In this document: positions 15,022 through 23,998 of the stretch, one piece after another
Position numbering within the stretch: position 1 is the first letter of the stretch
How the letters are laid out: every line of letters starts with the position of its first letter
NCBI RefSeq assembly: GCF_017309385.1
Contig: NZ_JAFJMJ010000001.1
Location: 620,001-684,000 of the forward strand
Direction: 5' to 3'
Origin: Amycolatopsis sp. 195334CR
GTDB taxonomy: Bacteria; Actinomycetota; Actinomycetes; Mycobacteriales; Pseudonocardiaceae
Length of the DNA: 64,000 bases
The notes under the pieces: generated by a model
What the model was told of the DNA's origin: nothing
The model's input: the letters and a program-made list of their open reading frames with translations, nothing else
Database searches by the model: none
Program-made: the position numbers and the translations under genes

Positions 15022-16449
15022 CTAGGAGTTCCCCCGCGTGTACCGGTGCTTCACGCCGACCGGGAAGTACTCCGGGTCGCCCGCCGGTCGCAGGTCCACT
15101 TCGGGCAGTTGCCGGTCCGCCGGGACGTAGTGCGCGAACTCGCTGTTCAACCGCACCAGCTGCGCCCGGATCGACTCCGCCACCGCCGCCGGGTCGCCGT
15201 CCTTGCCCGGCGCGAGTTCGACGGTCACCCGCAGGCGCCGGTCCCGCTGCTCGTCCTCGACGGCTTCGAGCACGAACTTGCCGGTGACCCAGCCGCTGAT
15301 GCCCGGCTGTTCCAGTCCGACGGTCACGTTCTCCGGGTAGACGTTGGCCCCGAAGAACGACACGGTGAACAGCGACCGGCCGAAGACGTAGACGAACGGC
15401 AGGTTCTCCCCCTCGGGCGGTGAGAACCCGTGCCGTGTGCAGAACTCGACCAGTTCGTCGTGCGCGAGCACCCCGCCTTCGTCGGCGATGTGGTAGCGGA
15501 CCAGCGGAATCCCGTTGTCACCGGTGAACAGCAGCGTGCCGTCGGAGACCTCGAAGTACCGGCTGGCCGGGTCGTACTGCACCAGCGTGGGCAACCGGTC
15601 GGCGTCGAACAGTTCCCTCGCCAGGTCCGGCCGACCGGCCAGGAACCGGCGGATGGACACCGAGAGCGCGGTCTCGTTGCCCAGGACCCCGGCGTCCGCG
15701 GTGCCGTACAGCGCCACGGAATCACGCACCGGATCGGCCATCCCGGCGCGCTCGGCCATCAGGTCGCGCCACTCCTCGCTGAACACCTCGCCGGCGAGCA
15801 CCAGCTTCACCGCGTACCGGTCCCAGCCCTCGCCGCTGTCCACCACGTCCTTGACGAACGGCGGGTACCCCAGCAGCACCACCTGCTCGAAGTGCGGCGC
15901 CAGTTCCGGCAGCACGCGGAGGATCTCCGCCTTGTTGTTGCCCGGCGCCACCACGGTGATCGGGAAGCCCTTGGCCGCCAGGTGCCGCACGCAGGCCGTG
16001 GTGAACAGGCCGCCGACCCAGGTGCCGAGCGGGAAGCAGACCACCGCCAGCGTCCGGCGGTGGTCCGCGCCGAACCCGCGGAACACCTGCTCGAACCGGC
16101 GGGTGATCTCCAGTTCGTCGGCCAGCGAACGCGGCCAGATGGTCGGTGTGCCGCTCGACCCGGACGACACCGCGATCATGTCCAGGTCCTCCAGCCTGCC
16201 GTCGCGGCACAGCTCGGGCAGCGGGTAGCGCTGGTGGTAGGACGCCTTGTCCAGCAGCGGCAGCCGTTCGAAGTCCTGCCGCGAGGTGATGGTGACCGGG
16301 TCGACGCCGTGCTCGCCGAGGAACTTCCGGTAGGCGGGCACCGAGTTGGCCACCTCGTGGAACAGGGCCACCGGGTCCATCGCGGCCGGTTCGCCGGAGA
16401 AGAATCGCTCGAAGGCCCGCGTCACGCGGTGGGGTCGCTCCAGGTCCAT
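15022..16449 (-). CDS. PaaK-like adenylate-forming ligase
   Basis: 475 residues. The AMP-binding P-loop is SSGSSGTPT (95-103), a form typical of phenylacetate-CoA ligase relatives; ALYGTADAG, LLFTGDNGIPLVRYHIAD and YVFGRSLFTVSFFGANVYPE match the A4, A7 and A8 region motifs. The PaaK C-terminal subdomain is present but shortened, and its substrate aryl or alkyl acid is unknown. It begins 12 bp after the stop of the large SARP regulator, so it is likely co-expressed with it; a catabolic paa cluster is not present. Ligases of this subgroup are often found in secondary-metabolite loci. Confidence 0.85.
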   Translation of the reverse strand: MDLERPHRVTRAFERFFSGEPAAMDPVALFHEVANSVPAYRKFLGEHGVDPVTITSRQDFERLPLLDKASYHQRYPLPELCRDGRLEDLDMIAVSSGSSGTPTIWPRSLADELEITRRFEQVFRGFGADHRRTLAVVCFPLGTWVGGLFTTACVRHLAAKGFPITVVAPGNNKAEILRVLPELAPHFEQVVLLGYPPFVKDVVDSGEGWDRYAVKLVLAGEVFSEEWRDLMAERAGMADPVRDSVALYGTADAGVLGNETALSVSIRRFLAGRPDLARELFDADRLPTLVQYDPASRYFEVSDGTLLFTGDNGIPLVRYHIADEGGVLAHDELVEFCTRHGFSPPEGENLPFVYVFGRSLFTVSFFGANVYPENVTVGLEQPGISGWVTGKFVLEAVEDEQRDRRLRVTVELAPGKDGDPAAVAESIRAQLVRLNSEFAHYVPADRQLPEVDLRPAGDPEYFPVGVKHRYTRGNS

Positions 16450-16461
16450 GCCCGCATCGTG

Positions 16462-19400
16462 TCAGACCCTGGCCAGGTTGAGGCGCGTCCGCACCTCGTC
16501 CGCTTCCGGCACGCCCATTTCCGCGAACAACGCCAGCGCGCGTTCCCAGTGCTCGCGCTCGCCGGTGGCGTCCCCCAGCCCGCGGTGGGCGTACGCCTGA
16601 TCACCGGTGCAGCCGGTTTCGACGGCGATCTCCAGTGCGTCGCGGAAGAAGCGGGTCGCCTCGGCGGATTCGCCGCGGGTGATGGCCAGCGAGCCCAGCG
16701 AGGTGAGCACCCGCGACTCCACCCCGCGATCGGCGCACTCACGGGCGATCGCCAGCGCTTCACCCAGGCAGCGCGCGGCTTCGTCGTGGCGGCCCAGCTC
16801 GCGGTGGACGTCGCCGTAGTGCTTCAGCGCCACGCCTTCGTTGACCCGCCCGCCGGTTTCGCGGGACACCGCCAGCGCCTGGTCCAGCCGCTCCAGCGCG
16901 TCGTCGTACCGGCCGAGCGAGCGGAGCGCGCCACCGAGGATGCCCAGCGCGTACCCCTCGCTGGTGCGGGTGCCGGTCTCCGCGAACAACGCCAGCCCTT
17001 CCTCCAAAGAGGACACCGCCTGCTCGTGCTTCCCCTGCGCGGACAGCACATCACCGAGGTTCACCCGGACGTAGCCCTCGCTGGTGCGGTCACCGGTCTC
17101 GCGGGCGGCGGCCAGCGCGAGTTCCAGGTACCGCGCGGCGTCGCGGTAGCGCCCCATCCCCCGGCAGGCCGCGCCCAGCACCACCAGCACCAGTCCCTCG
17201 CTGTTCCGGTCGCCGGTTTCCCTGGCCAGCTCCAGTGCCTGCTCCAGGTAGGCCAGCGCGTCGGTGAACCGCCCGAGCGCCCGGCACACCAGGCCGAGCG
17301 TGTTCAGCACGTAGCTCTCGGTGTTGCGGTTGCCGCTTTCCCTGGCGGCGGCGAGCGCCTCTTCCAGGTAGCTCAACGCTTCCTTCGACCGGCCGACCCG
17401 CCAGTACCCGAGCCCGATGAGGGTCAGCGGGTCCGTGCGCTCCCCCGCTTCGGCGAAGGCCGACGCATGCGTGTGCAGCATCAGCGCGTCTTCGTGGTAC
17501 CCGCCGAGGTCCAGGTACTTCCAGAGGATGCCGGACAGCAACCGGACGTGCTCCGGCCAGCCGTGGCGCGTGGCGTGCGAGGCGACGGCGAGCAGGTTTC
17601 CGCGTTCGGTCTCCAGCCACTCCTGGGCGTTCGGTGGGCGCCAGTCCGGGAACCGCAGCGGCGGCGCTTCCGGCCGCAAGTGCTTCTCCTGCGGGGAATC
17701 CAGGTCCATCGCCAGCGCGGCCGCGGCGACGTAGTGGTCGAACAACCGGGTCAGCGCGTCACGATCGTCCTCGGCGAGTTCGGCGGCGTAGACCCGCAGG
17801 AGGTCGTGCAGTTGGTAGCGGCCAGGCCGCAGTTCCTCGGCCAGGTGCGCGCGGACGAGCACGTCGATCAGCCGCTGTGCCTCGTGGAGGCTGGTCCCGG
17901 CGAGCGCGGCGGCGGCGTCGACGGTCAGCGCGCGACCGGGATGCAGGCCCCACAACCGGAACATCCGCGCGGCGTCGAGCGGCAAGTGCCCGTAGGACCA
18001 GGAGAACACCGCACGGACCGCGGTGCGCGGGTCGCCACCGCCGTCGAGCAGGTCCAGCCGCCGGCGCTCGTCGGCCAGTTCCGTGGCGAGCTCGGCCAGC
18101 GACACCGACGGCCTGGCCAGCGCCAGCTCCGCGACCAGCCGGAGCGCCAACGGCAACCGCACGCAGTACTCGACGAGCGCTTCCGCGGGCACGGGCTCCG
18201 CGGTCACCCGCTCACCGAGCAGCGTGCGCAACAGGTCCAGGGCGTCCTCGGGCGTCAGGAGGTCGAGCAGCACCCGGTGCGCGCCGTGCCGGGCGATCAA
18301 CGCGGGCAGCGTCTCGCGGCTGGTCACCAGCACCGAGCAGGACGCCGCGCCCGGCAGCAGCGGCCGGACCTGCTCGACCGAACCGGCGTTGTCCAGGATC
18401 AGCAGGAGCCTGCGGTCGTCCAGTTCGGTGCGGAACCGCGCCGCGCGCTGGTCCTCCTCGGCCGGGATCTCGGCACCGGCGACACCGAGCGCACGCAGGA
18501 ACCCGGACAGCGCGTCACCCGGTTCGACCGGTCGTTCCGGCCCGTACCCGCGCAGGTCGAGGTAGAGCTGGCCGTCCGGGAAGCGCTCGCGGGACCGGTG
18601 GGCCCAGCGCACGGCGACCGCGGTCTTGCCCACCCCGGCGGTGCCGGACACCACGGCGATCCGCACGGCCGTGCCGTCGTCGGGCAGGAGGTGGTCCAGC
18701 GAAGCCAGTTCCGTGATGCGGCCGGTGAACCCGCCGACGTCGGCGGGCAGCTGCGCCGGGCGGCGGCGGTCGCCGTCCGGCGCTTCCGGCTCTTCGGGCC
18801 GCAGCACGCGCGCGTGCGCCCGCCGCAGTTCGGGGCCGGGCTCGATGCCCAGGTCCCCGGCGAGGCGGCGGCGGATCTCGTCGAACAACTCCAGCGCCGC
18901 CGCCTGCTGGCCGGCCCCGGCGAGCGCGAGCATCAGCCGCGCGTGCGCGGTCTCGTGCAACGGCTCGGCGGTGGTCAGCGCCCGCAGGTGCGGGATGGCG
19001 TCCTCGTGATTCCCTTGCGCACCAGCGACTTCGGCGTACGCGAGGACGGCGGCCGACCGGCGCGCCTGGAGGGAGTGGCGCACCGGGTGGTGCCGGAATC
19101 CGTCCAATCCGGACAGTGCGGGACCACGCCACACCTCGAGCGCTTCGAGCCAGCACCGCTCCGCGGTCGCGGGATCCTCGGCTTCTTCGGCCCGTTTCGC
19201 GGCGGCTTCGAACCGCAGGAGGTCCAACTGGTGTTCCTCGACGGACAGCCGGTAGCCACCGGGGACCGTGGTGATCACCCGAGCCGGCTCCTGGCGCACC
19301 CGGCGCGGCTCCAGCACCTTGCGCAGCCGCGCGACGTAGGTGTGCACCAGTTCCAGGCACGAGGACGGCGGCCCGTTGCCCCACAGCACGTCGACGATCT

Positions 19401-19707
19401 CCTCGCGGCGCACCACCCGGTTCGGCTGGATCGCGAGCAGCGCCAGCAGCCGCCGCTGCTTCTCGGCGCCCAGGTCGACCGGCTGGCCCGACTGGTGCAC
19501 CGACAACGGCCCGAGCACGCGGATGCTCAGCTCCGGGGCCTCGTCGGCGAGCACGGCCAGCAGCCGCCGCGTGGTCTCGGCGCGGGAGTTGCGCACGTGC
19601 CCGCGTTCGGCGTTGCGCACCGCGCGCAGGCTGACCCCCGCGCGTTCGGCGAGTTCGGCCTGGGTCAGCCCGGCCAGCAGTCGCCGGGCCCGCAGCCTGT
19701 TGTCCAC
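16462..19707 (-). CDS. XRE-BTAD-NB-ARC-TPR regulator (AfsR/SARP type)
   Basis: 1081 residues from GTG 19707 (GGAGG 5 nt upstream). In order: an XRE-type helix-turn-helix (LTQAELAERAGVSLRAVRN, about 14-32), an OmpR-like winged helix (about 58-150), a BTAD domain (about 155-300), an NB-ARC ATPase with P-loop GTAGVGKTA near residue 350 and LLLILDNAG Walker B, and at least nine TPRs (ALxYLEQALELARETGDRNSE-like units) to the C-terminus. SARP regulators of this size activate antibiotic or developmental genes after nucleotide-dependent switching. The additional N-terminal XRE domain is unlike classical AfsR. It heads the operon with the PaaK-like ligase and DUF4184, its most likely targets. Confidence 0.92.
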   Translation of the reverse strand: MDNRLRARRLLAGLTQAELAERAGVSLRAVRNAERGHVRNSRAETTRRLLAVLADEAPELSIRVLGPLSVHQSGQPVDLGAEKQRRLLALLAIQPNRVVRREEIVDVLWGNGPPSSCLELVHTYVARLRKVLEPRRVRQEPARVITTVPGGYRLSVEEHQLDLLRFEAAAKRAEEAEDPATAERCWLEALEVWRGPALSGLDGFRHHPVRHSLQARRSAAVLAYAEVAGAQGNHEDAIPHLRALTTAEPLHETAHARLMLALAGAGQQAAALELFDEIRRRLAGDLGIEPGPELRRAHARVLRPEEPEAPDGDRRRPAQLPADVGGFTGRITELASLDHLLPDDGTAVRIAVVSGTAGVGKTAVAVRWAHRSRERFPDGQLYLDLRGYGPERPVEPGDALSGFLRALGVAGAEIPAEEDQRAARFRTELDDRRLLLILDNAGSVEQVRPLLPGAASCSVLVTSRETLPALIARHGAHRVLLDLLTPEDALDLLRTLLGERVTAEPVPAEALVEYCVRLPLALRLVAELALARPSVSLAELATELADERRRLDLLDGGGDPRTAVRAVFSWSYGHLPLDAARMFRLWGLHPGRALTVDAAAALAGTSLHEAQRLIDVLVRAHLAEELRPGRYQLHDLLRVYAAELAEDDRDALTRLFDHYVAAAALAMDLDSPQEKHLRPEAPPLRFPDWRPPNAQEWLETERGNLLAVASHATRHGWPEHVRLLSGILWKYLDLGGYHEDALMLHTHASAFAEAGERTDPLTLIGLGYWRVGRSKEALSYLEEALAAARESGNRNTESYVLNTLGLVCRALGRFTDALAYLEQALELARETGDRNSEGLVLVVLGAACRGMGRYRDAARYLELALAAARETGDRTSEGYVRVNLGDVLSAQGKHEQAVSSLEEGLALFAETGTRTSEGYALGILGGALRSLGRYDDALERLDQALAVSRETGGRVNEGVALKHYGDVHRELGRHDEAARCLGEALAIARECADRGVESRVLTSLGSLAITRGESAEATRFFRDALEIAVETGCTGDQAYAHRGLGDATGEREHWERALALFAEMGVPEADEVRTRLNLARV

Positions 19708-19798
19708 CGGCACCTCCAAACCTGCCCGTCCAGCTTGGCGAAGATGCCGCCGGACGACCACCGCCAAACGCACCACAGGGTTGTTCACGCTGGTCAGA

Positions 19799-19820
19799 GC
19801 ACTGTGATCGAGTACAGTGC
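19799..19820. promoter_or_regulatory. Inverted repeat upstream of SARP gene
   Basis: GCACTGT (19799-19805) and ACAGTGC (19814-19820) form a perfect 7-bp inverted repeat with an 8-bp spacer, about 90 bp upstream of the SARP start. The spacing (15 bp centre to centre) suits a dimer binding adjacent major grooves. It may be an operator of the regulator operon. Confidence 0.35.
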
Positions 19821-19871
19821 GGAGTACAGGCAGGCGTCCAGTCCTGGCCATTATGGTGATACAGGTCACTG

Positions 19872-19904
19872 GGGCACCCGCCGCGTGGGGTACGGCGGGT
19901 GCCC
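19872..19904 (-). terminator. Strong hairpin terminator of the permease gene
   Basis: GGGCACCCGCCG (19872-19883) pairs perfectly with CGGCGGGTGCCC (19893-19904), a 12-bp stem and 9-nt loop, 26 bp after the permease stop on the minus strand. There is no U tract, as is usual in high-GC actinobacteria. Confidence 0.6.
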
Positions 19905-19929
19905 TGGCGCGGTTGGGGGCCGCCAGCGG

Positions 19930-21366
19930 TTACTTCTCCCGCAGGCGGGAGTGGCGGCGGCCGTAGACGAAGTAGATCAGCAGGCCAAGGCCCAGCCAGG
20001 CGGCGAACCGGATCCAGGTCAGCACGTCCAGGTTCAGCATCAGGTACAGGCAGGCCAGCGCCGCCACGATCGGCAAGACCGGGGAGAACGGCACGGTGAA
20101 CGGCCGCTGGAGGTCCGGCCGCTTGCGCCGCAGGACGGGCACCGCGATGGCAACGATGATCATCGCGGACAGCGCGCCGATGCTGACCATGTCCGACAGC
20201 TCGGTGATCGGCACGAACGCGGCGAGCAGCGCGATCAGCACCGCGCCGATGATCGTCACGCGGTGCGGGGTGCCCCAGCGCGGGTGCACCGTGCCCAGCT
20301 TCTTCGGCAGCAGCCCGTCACGCCCCATGGCGAAGCCGATTCGCCCGATGGTCACCAGCTCCACCATCATCACCGAGGTCAGCCCGGTCACCGCGCCCAG
20401 CGAGATCAGCGCGCTGATCCAGTGCATGCCCACCGAATCGAAGGCGTCGGCCAGTGGCGCGCCCTCGTCGATGTCGGTGAACGGGACCATGCCGGTCAGC
20501 ACCAGCGACACCCCGATGTACAGCAGCGCGCAGATGCCGAGCGCGCCGAGGATGCCGACCCGCAGGTCCTTGCGCGGGTTCCTGGTCTCCTCCCCGAGGT
20601 TCGCCAGCGCCTCGAAACCGGTGTAGGCGAAGAACACGATCGCCGCCGCGGTGAGCACGCCGGCGATGCCGAACGCCGACTGCTCCAGCCCGAGCCCGGC
20701 CTGCACCACCGGCTGGTGCAGCACGTCGGCCCCCTCCTCCGGCGGCTGCGACGGCGGGATGAACGGGGTCAGGTTCGACCCCTTCACGAAGAAGACGCCG
20801 ATGCCCAGGATCATCAGGCACACCGCGACCTTCACCACCACGAGCACGTTGGTGAACAACGAGGACTGCTTGATCCCGGCCACCGCGACCACCGTCAGCA
20901 CCGCGATGATCAGCACCGCGCCGATGTTGATCGTGGCGTCCTCGCCGAACCACTGCGGCGGCAGGCCCAGCAGGTTCGCCAGGTAACCGGACCAGCCGCG
21001 CGAGACCACCGCCGCGCCGAGCGCGAACTCCAGCAGCAGGTCCCAGCCGATGATCCAGGCGAACACCTCGCCGAGCGTGGCGAAGGCGTAGGTGTAGGCG
21101 CTGCCCGCGGTCGGCACGCTCGACGCCAGTTCGGCGTAGCAGAGCGCGGCCAGCCCGGCGACCACGGCGCCGATCACGAAGGACAGCGTCACCGCGGGCC
21201 CGGCGTGTGTTTTCGCCTCGACCCCGGCGAGGGTGAAGATCCCGGTGCCGATGATGATGCCGACCCCGAATCCGACCAGGTCACGGCCGCGCAGGCGCCG
21301 CTTCAGGTCGCCGGATTCCTGCCGCGCGAGCACCGTGTCGACGTCCAAGGTGCGCATGATTCCCAT
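19930..21366 (-). CDS. APC-superfamily amino acid permease
   Basis: 478 residues, 12 or more membrane helices. The N-terminal GFGVGIIIGTGIFTLAG and FFAYTGFEALANLGEET motifs are typical of the cationic amino acid transporter (CAT) subgroup of the APC superfamily. Substrate could be Arg, Lys or another amino acid. The ATG at 21366 is preceded by TACGGT with 6 nt between, consistent with a leaderless transcript; no ribosome site is seen. It is monocistronic, ending at a strong hairpin and bounded upstream by a MITE-like palindrome. Confidence 0.9.
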   Translation of the reverse strand: MGIMRTLDVDTVLARQESGDLKRRLRGRDLVGFGVGIIIGTGIFTLAGVEAKTHAGPAVTLSFVIGAVVAGLAALCYAELASSVPTAGSAYTYAFATLGEVFAWIIGWDLLLEFALGAAVVSRGWSGYLANLLGLPPQWFGEDATINIGAVLIIAVLTVVAVAGIKQSSLFTNVLVVVKVAVCLMILGIGVFFVKGSNLTPFIPPSQPPEEGADVLHQPVVQAGLGLEQSAFGIAGVLTAAAIVFFAYTGFEALANLGEETRNPRKDLRVGILGALGICALLYIGVSLVLTGMVPFTDIDEGAPLADAFDSVGMHWISALISLGAVTGLTSVMMVELVTIGRIGFAMGRDGLLPKKLGTVHPRWGTPHRVTIIGAVLIALLAAFVPITELSDMVSIGALSAMIIVAIAVPVLRRKRPDLQRPFTVPFSPVLPIVAALACLYLMLNLDVLTWIRFAAWLGLGLLIYFVYGRRHSRLREK

Positions 21367-21372
21367 TCGGGC

Positions 21373-21378
21373 ACCGTA
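21373..21378 (-). promoter_or_regulatory. Putative -10 box (TACGGT) of leaderless permease mRNA
   Basis: TACGGT on the minus strand ends 6 nt before the ATG at 21366. No ribosome site is present. Confidence 0.35.
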
Positions 21379-21410
21379 GGAGTTCCGGCACCGGTCCGCA
21401 GCGCAACGCG

Positions 21411-21576
21411 CTAGGCACTGTCCTACAAGTCACGCTCGCAGTCTTCGCGCCCAGGCGGCCCCTGGCGGCACCGGGCCTTCGGCCGAGTACGGCCAGTACG
21501 AGGCCGAACGCCCGGCACCGCCAGGAACCACCTGGATCACGAAGCCCATCGAGCAGACTTGCAGGACAGCGCCTAG
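21411..21576. mobile_element. 166-bp MITE-like near-palindromic element with CTAG ends
   Basis: The whole stretch reads as two imperfect arms of about 83 nt. The left end CTAGGCACTGTCCTACAAGT and the reverse complement of the right end CTAGGCGCTGTCCTGCAAGT differ at two positions, and the interior arms (CCTGGCGGCACCGGGCCTTC against CCTGGCGGTGCCGGGCGTTC) also match closely. CTAG at both ends could be a 4-bp target duplication, as IS5-type transposases make. No transposase is encoded. The element supplies the TAG stop codon of the TetR gene next to it. It could fold into a very long RNA hairpin and act as a terminator. Confidence 0.65.
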
Positions 21577-22139
21577 GCGAACAGCCGGTCGGCGCAGTCG
21601 GCGACCAGGTCCTCCGCGTACCCCGGGATGGCGTTGCCCGCCCGCAGGTGCCGCCGGACCGTCGAATACGGAATGTCCACAGTGGCCAGAACCAGCCGGT
21701 CGGCGCCCTCGGCACCGGGGTGGCCGACGCGGTCGGCCAGTGCCCGCAGCGCCCGGTCGACCTGCGCGTTCCGCTTGGCCAGCCGGTCACGGGCGTCTTC
21801 CGGCCAGGTGGGTTCGCCGAAGTCCACCGGGCCGTACAACAGCACCGCGGCCTGGTCGGGGTTCGCCCGGCACCAGGCGACCACGTGCCGCGCGGCCGCG
21901 GCGGGCGAGTCACCGTCGAGCGCGTCGAGGAAGCCCTCCTGGAACCGTTCCACCGTGCGCAGCCACAGTTCGGCGAGCAACGCCGACCGGCTCGGGAAGC
22001 GGTGGTAGATCGACCCGCTGGGCGCACCGGCCGCCCTGGCCACCGCGGTGACGGTGACCGAAGCCGGCCCTCCGGTGGCGGCCAGCCCGGCGGCGGCGTC
22101 GAGCAGGCGGTCCGTGTCGTGGCGCGGCGGCCGTCCCAT
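21573..22139 (-). CDS. TetR-family regulator
   Basis: 188 residues. The helix-turn-helix is at about 26-50 (ASVTVTAVARAAGAPSGSIYHRF), with the family's Gly-x-IYxxF ending. The ligand domain contains no recognised signature. The stop codon TAG lies in the CTAG end of the MITE-like element, so the C-terminus may have been changed by its insertion. It is divergent from the DUF574 methyltransferase, with TACCCT 7 nt before its ATG. It may repress itself and that gene. Confidence 0.87.
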   Translation of the reverse strand: MGRPPRHDTDRLLDAAAGLAATGGPASVTVTAVARAAGAPSGSIYHRFPSRSALLAELWLRTVERFQEGFLDALDGDSPAAAARHVVAWCRANPDQAAVLLYGPVDFGEPTWPEDARDRLAKRNAQVDRALRALADRVGHPGAEGADRLVLATVDIPYSTVRRHLRAGNAIPGYAEDLVADCADRLFA

Positions 22140-22146
22140 GGCGGGC

Positions 22147-22152
22147 AGGGTA
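22147..22152 (-). promoter_or_regulatory. Putative -10 box (TACCCT) of leaderless TetR mRNA
   Basis: TACCCT on the minus strand ends 7 nt before the ATG at 22139. No Shine-Dalgarno sequence is present. Confidence 0.35.
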
Positions 22153-22197
22153 CCGCCAACCCGCTACGGTGTGCGCAGGCGAACGCGAGGAGTACTC

Positions 22198-23046
22198 ATG
22201 TCCGACCACGATCCCGACCTCGTTCCCGACGGCGTCGATCTGGAGCACCCCAATCCGGCCCGGATCTACGACTGGTTCCTCGGTGGTACCGCGAACTGGG
22301 CGATCGACCGGGAGTTCGGGGCCAAGGCGGTGGCCGCCTTCCCGATGGTGCGCTCGATGGCCAAGGTCGGCCGCGAGTTCCTCGGCCGCGGGGTGCACTA
22401 CCTCGCGCGCCAGGGCATCACGCAGTTCCTCGACCTCGGTTCCGGCGTGCCCACCGTGGGCAACGTGCACGAGATCGCCGACTCGGTGAACCCCGACAGC
22501 CGCTGCGTCTACGTGGACAACGAGCCGGTGGCGGTGGCGCATTCGCAGGTGCTGCTCGAACGCGAGGGCGACCTGCGGCGGCACGCGGTGATCCAGGCCG
22601 ACCTGCGCGACCCGGAGAACATCTGGGAGCGCGCGATGGACACCGGCGTGCTGAACCCGACCGAGCCGATCGGGCTGATCATGGTGAACGTGCTGTACTT
22701 CGTCAGCCCGGAGGACGGGCCGAACGAGATCATCGCCCAGTACCGCGACCTGCTGCCGTCCGGTTCGTACTTCCTGTCCTCGCACATGACCGTGGACGGG
22801 GTGCCCGCCGAGGGCGAGGAGGAGCGGGCCGAGGTCCGCCGCCAGTACCGCAACTCGGCCACGCCGCTGCACCTGCGCTCGCGCGAGGAGTTCACCCGCT
22901 TCTTCGACGGGTTCGAGCTGGTGGAGCCGGGCATCACGTGGATCCCGGAATGGCGCACGGACGAACGCGCCTCCGAGGCCACGCAGGACTTCCTGGCCGC
23001 GCCCAACACCAGCAGCGCCTTCGCCGGGCTGGGGCGCAAACCCTAG
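22198..23046 (+). CDS. DUF574/SAM-dependent methyltransferase
   Basis: 282 residues. Family marks are VDLEHPNPARIYDWFLGG at the N-terminus, FLDLGSGVPT as the SAM loop, VYVDNEPVAVAHSQ and ADLRDPENI. These actinobacterial DUF574 methyltransferases occur in many paralogues, often near regulators, with unknown substrates. The ATG at 22198 has GCGAGGAG 6 nt upstream. The MarR gene follows by 9 bp. Confidence 0.87.
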   Translation: MSDHDPDLVPDGVDLEHPNPARIYDWFLGGTANWAIDREFGAKAVAAFPMVRSMAKVGREFLGRGVHYLARQGITQFLDLGSGVPTVGNVHEIADSVNPDSRCVYVDNEPVAVAHSQVLLEREGDLRRHAVIQADLRDPENIWERAMDTGVLNPTEPIGLIMVNVLYFVSPEDGPNEIIAQYRDLLPSGSYFLSSHMTVDGVPAEGEEERAEVRRQYRNSATPLHLRSREEFTRFFDGFELVEPGITWIPEWRTDERASEATQDFLAAPNTSSAFAGLGRKP

Positions 23047-23049
23047 GAT
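23044..23049 (+). promoter_or_regulatory. Putative -10 box (TAGGAT) of leaderless MarR mRNA
   Basis: TAGGAT overlaps the methyltransferase stop codon and ends 6 nt before the MarR ATG at 23056, which has no ribosome site. Confidence 0.35.
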
Positions 23050-23055
23050 CGGCGC

Positions 23056-23511
23056 ATGGCGGGTGAGGGGCTGAGCGTCGACCAGGGCATTCGGACCCTG
23101 TTGCTGCTCATGCCGCGGATGGCGGGCCGGGTCAAGCGGATCCCGGTTCCCGAGCAGCTCCGCTCGTTCTCCCTCGCCCCGCGTCACCTGTCGCTGCTCG
23201 CCTACCTGCTCTTCGACGGGCCGATGACGGTGAACGAGCTCGCGCGCCTGCTGGAGGTCGCGCCGGCCACGGTGAGCCTGATGGTCGGTGACCTGAGCAG
23301 GCAGGGCGTGCTCGAACGCCGGGAGGACAGCCAGGACCGGCGGCGCACCATCGTGAGCATCGCCGACCAGCACCGCGACGCGGTCGACGCGTGGCTTTCG
23401 GCGGGCGCGAGGGCCTGGCGGAAGGCGCTGGAGCCGCTCACCCCGGACCAGCGGCGGATGTTCGTGGAGACACTGGAGACCTACGAGCGGGAAGCGGCCG
23501 CTCAGTCCTGA
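23056..23511 (+). CDS. MarR-family regulator
   Basis: 151 residues. The winged helix reads MTVNELARLLEVAPATVSLMVGDLSRQGVLERRED followed by DRRRTIVSI, the MarR wing. Helical dimerisation segments flank it. The target is unknown; the preceding methyltransferase or its own promoter are candidates. The 3' end overlaps the convergent ATPase-domain gene by 10 bp. Confidence 0.88.
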   Translation: MAGEGLSVDQGIRTLLLLMPRMAGRVKRIPVPEQLRSFSLAPRHLSLLAYLLFDGPMTVNELARLLEVAPATVSLMVGDLSRQGVLERREDSQDRRRTIVSIADQHRDAVDAWLSAGARAWRKALEPLTPDQRRMFVETLETYEREAAAQS

Positions 23512-23909
23512 TCGCCCTGGCGGCGAGCCAGGTTCATCACGGCCCACACCGTGCGCGTGGTGCCCTCGCCGCGCACGCCCCAGTCGAGCGGGAGCTGCTC
23601 CAGCAACAGCCTGCCGTCGGCGGTTTCGTCCGGGGAGACCGGCAGCGGCACGTCGTCGGTGGCCTCGGCGTCCACCTCGACGCGCAGGCGTGCGGCCTGC
23701 CGGTCGAGGCCGAGGCGGATCTCGGTCACCTGCTCGCGGTAGCGCTCGGCGTCGGAGATCAGCTCGTCGACCACGAGCAGGGTCTGGTGGACGGATTCCG
23801 GGGTGGCGCCGTCGAGCATCAGGCGCACCTGGCTGCGTGCCCAGGAGGTGCTCTCCGGGCCGTCGGTCAGCGTCATCCTGGCGTTGAGGATCTGGTCAGG
23901 CTTCGGCAC
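23502..23909 (-). CDS. Anti-sigma-factor-like HATPase domain protein
   Basis: 135 residues. The outline matches a stand-alone GHKL ATPase of the RsbW/SpoIIAB-like group: VHQTLLVVDELISDAERY corresponds to the N-box helix (usual pattern E-L-V-x-N-A), here with Asp where Asn normally binds magnesium. A short Gly motif (LDWGVRGEGTTRTVWAVM) closes the domain. The missing Asn may lower ATP binding. Actinomycetes carry many such proteins, which regulate sigma or anti-sigma antagonists; no partner gene is adjacent. Confidence 0.72.
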   Translation of the reverse strand: MPKPDQILNARMTLTDGPESTSWARSQVRLMLDGATPESVHQTLLVVDELISDAERYREQVTEIRLGLDRQAARLRVEVDAEATDDVPLPVSPDETADGRLLLEQLPLDWGVRGEGTTRTVWAVMNLARRQGDQD

Positions 23910-23998
23910 GCGTGGGGCTCCTCCCCGGTACTGGGCTGCTTACCTGTACCCCGGATGAGCGTGGGGGAAACACCGGAGAGTGAACACAATGAACGAAA

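Noticed and set aside
15430..21414. An unbroken plus-strand reading frame of nearly 2000 codons
   Set aside because: It is antisense to the PaaK-like, SARP and permease genes, rich in Arg/Gln/Gly/His, with no domain. Its length results from high GC and codon bias of the opposite strand.
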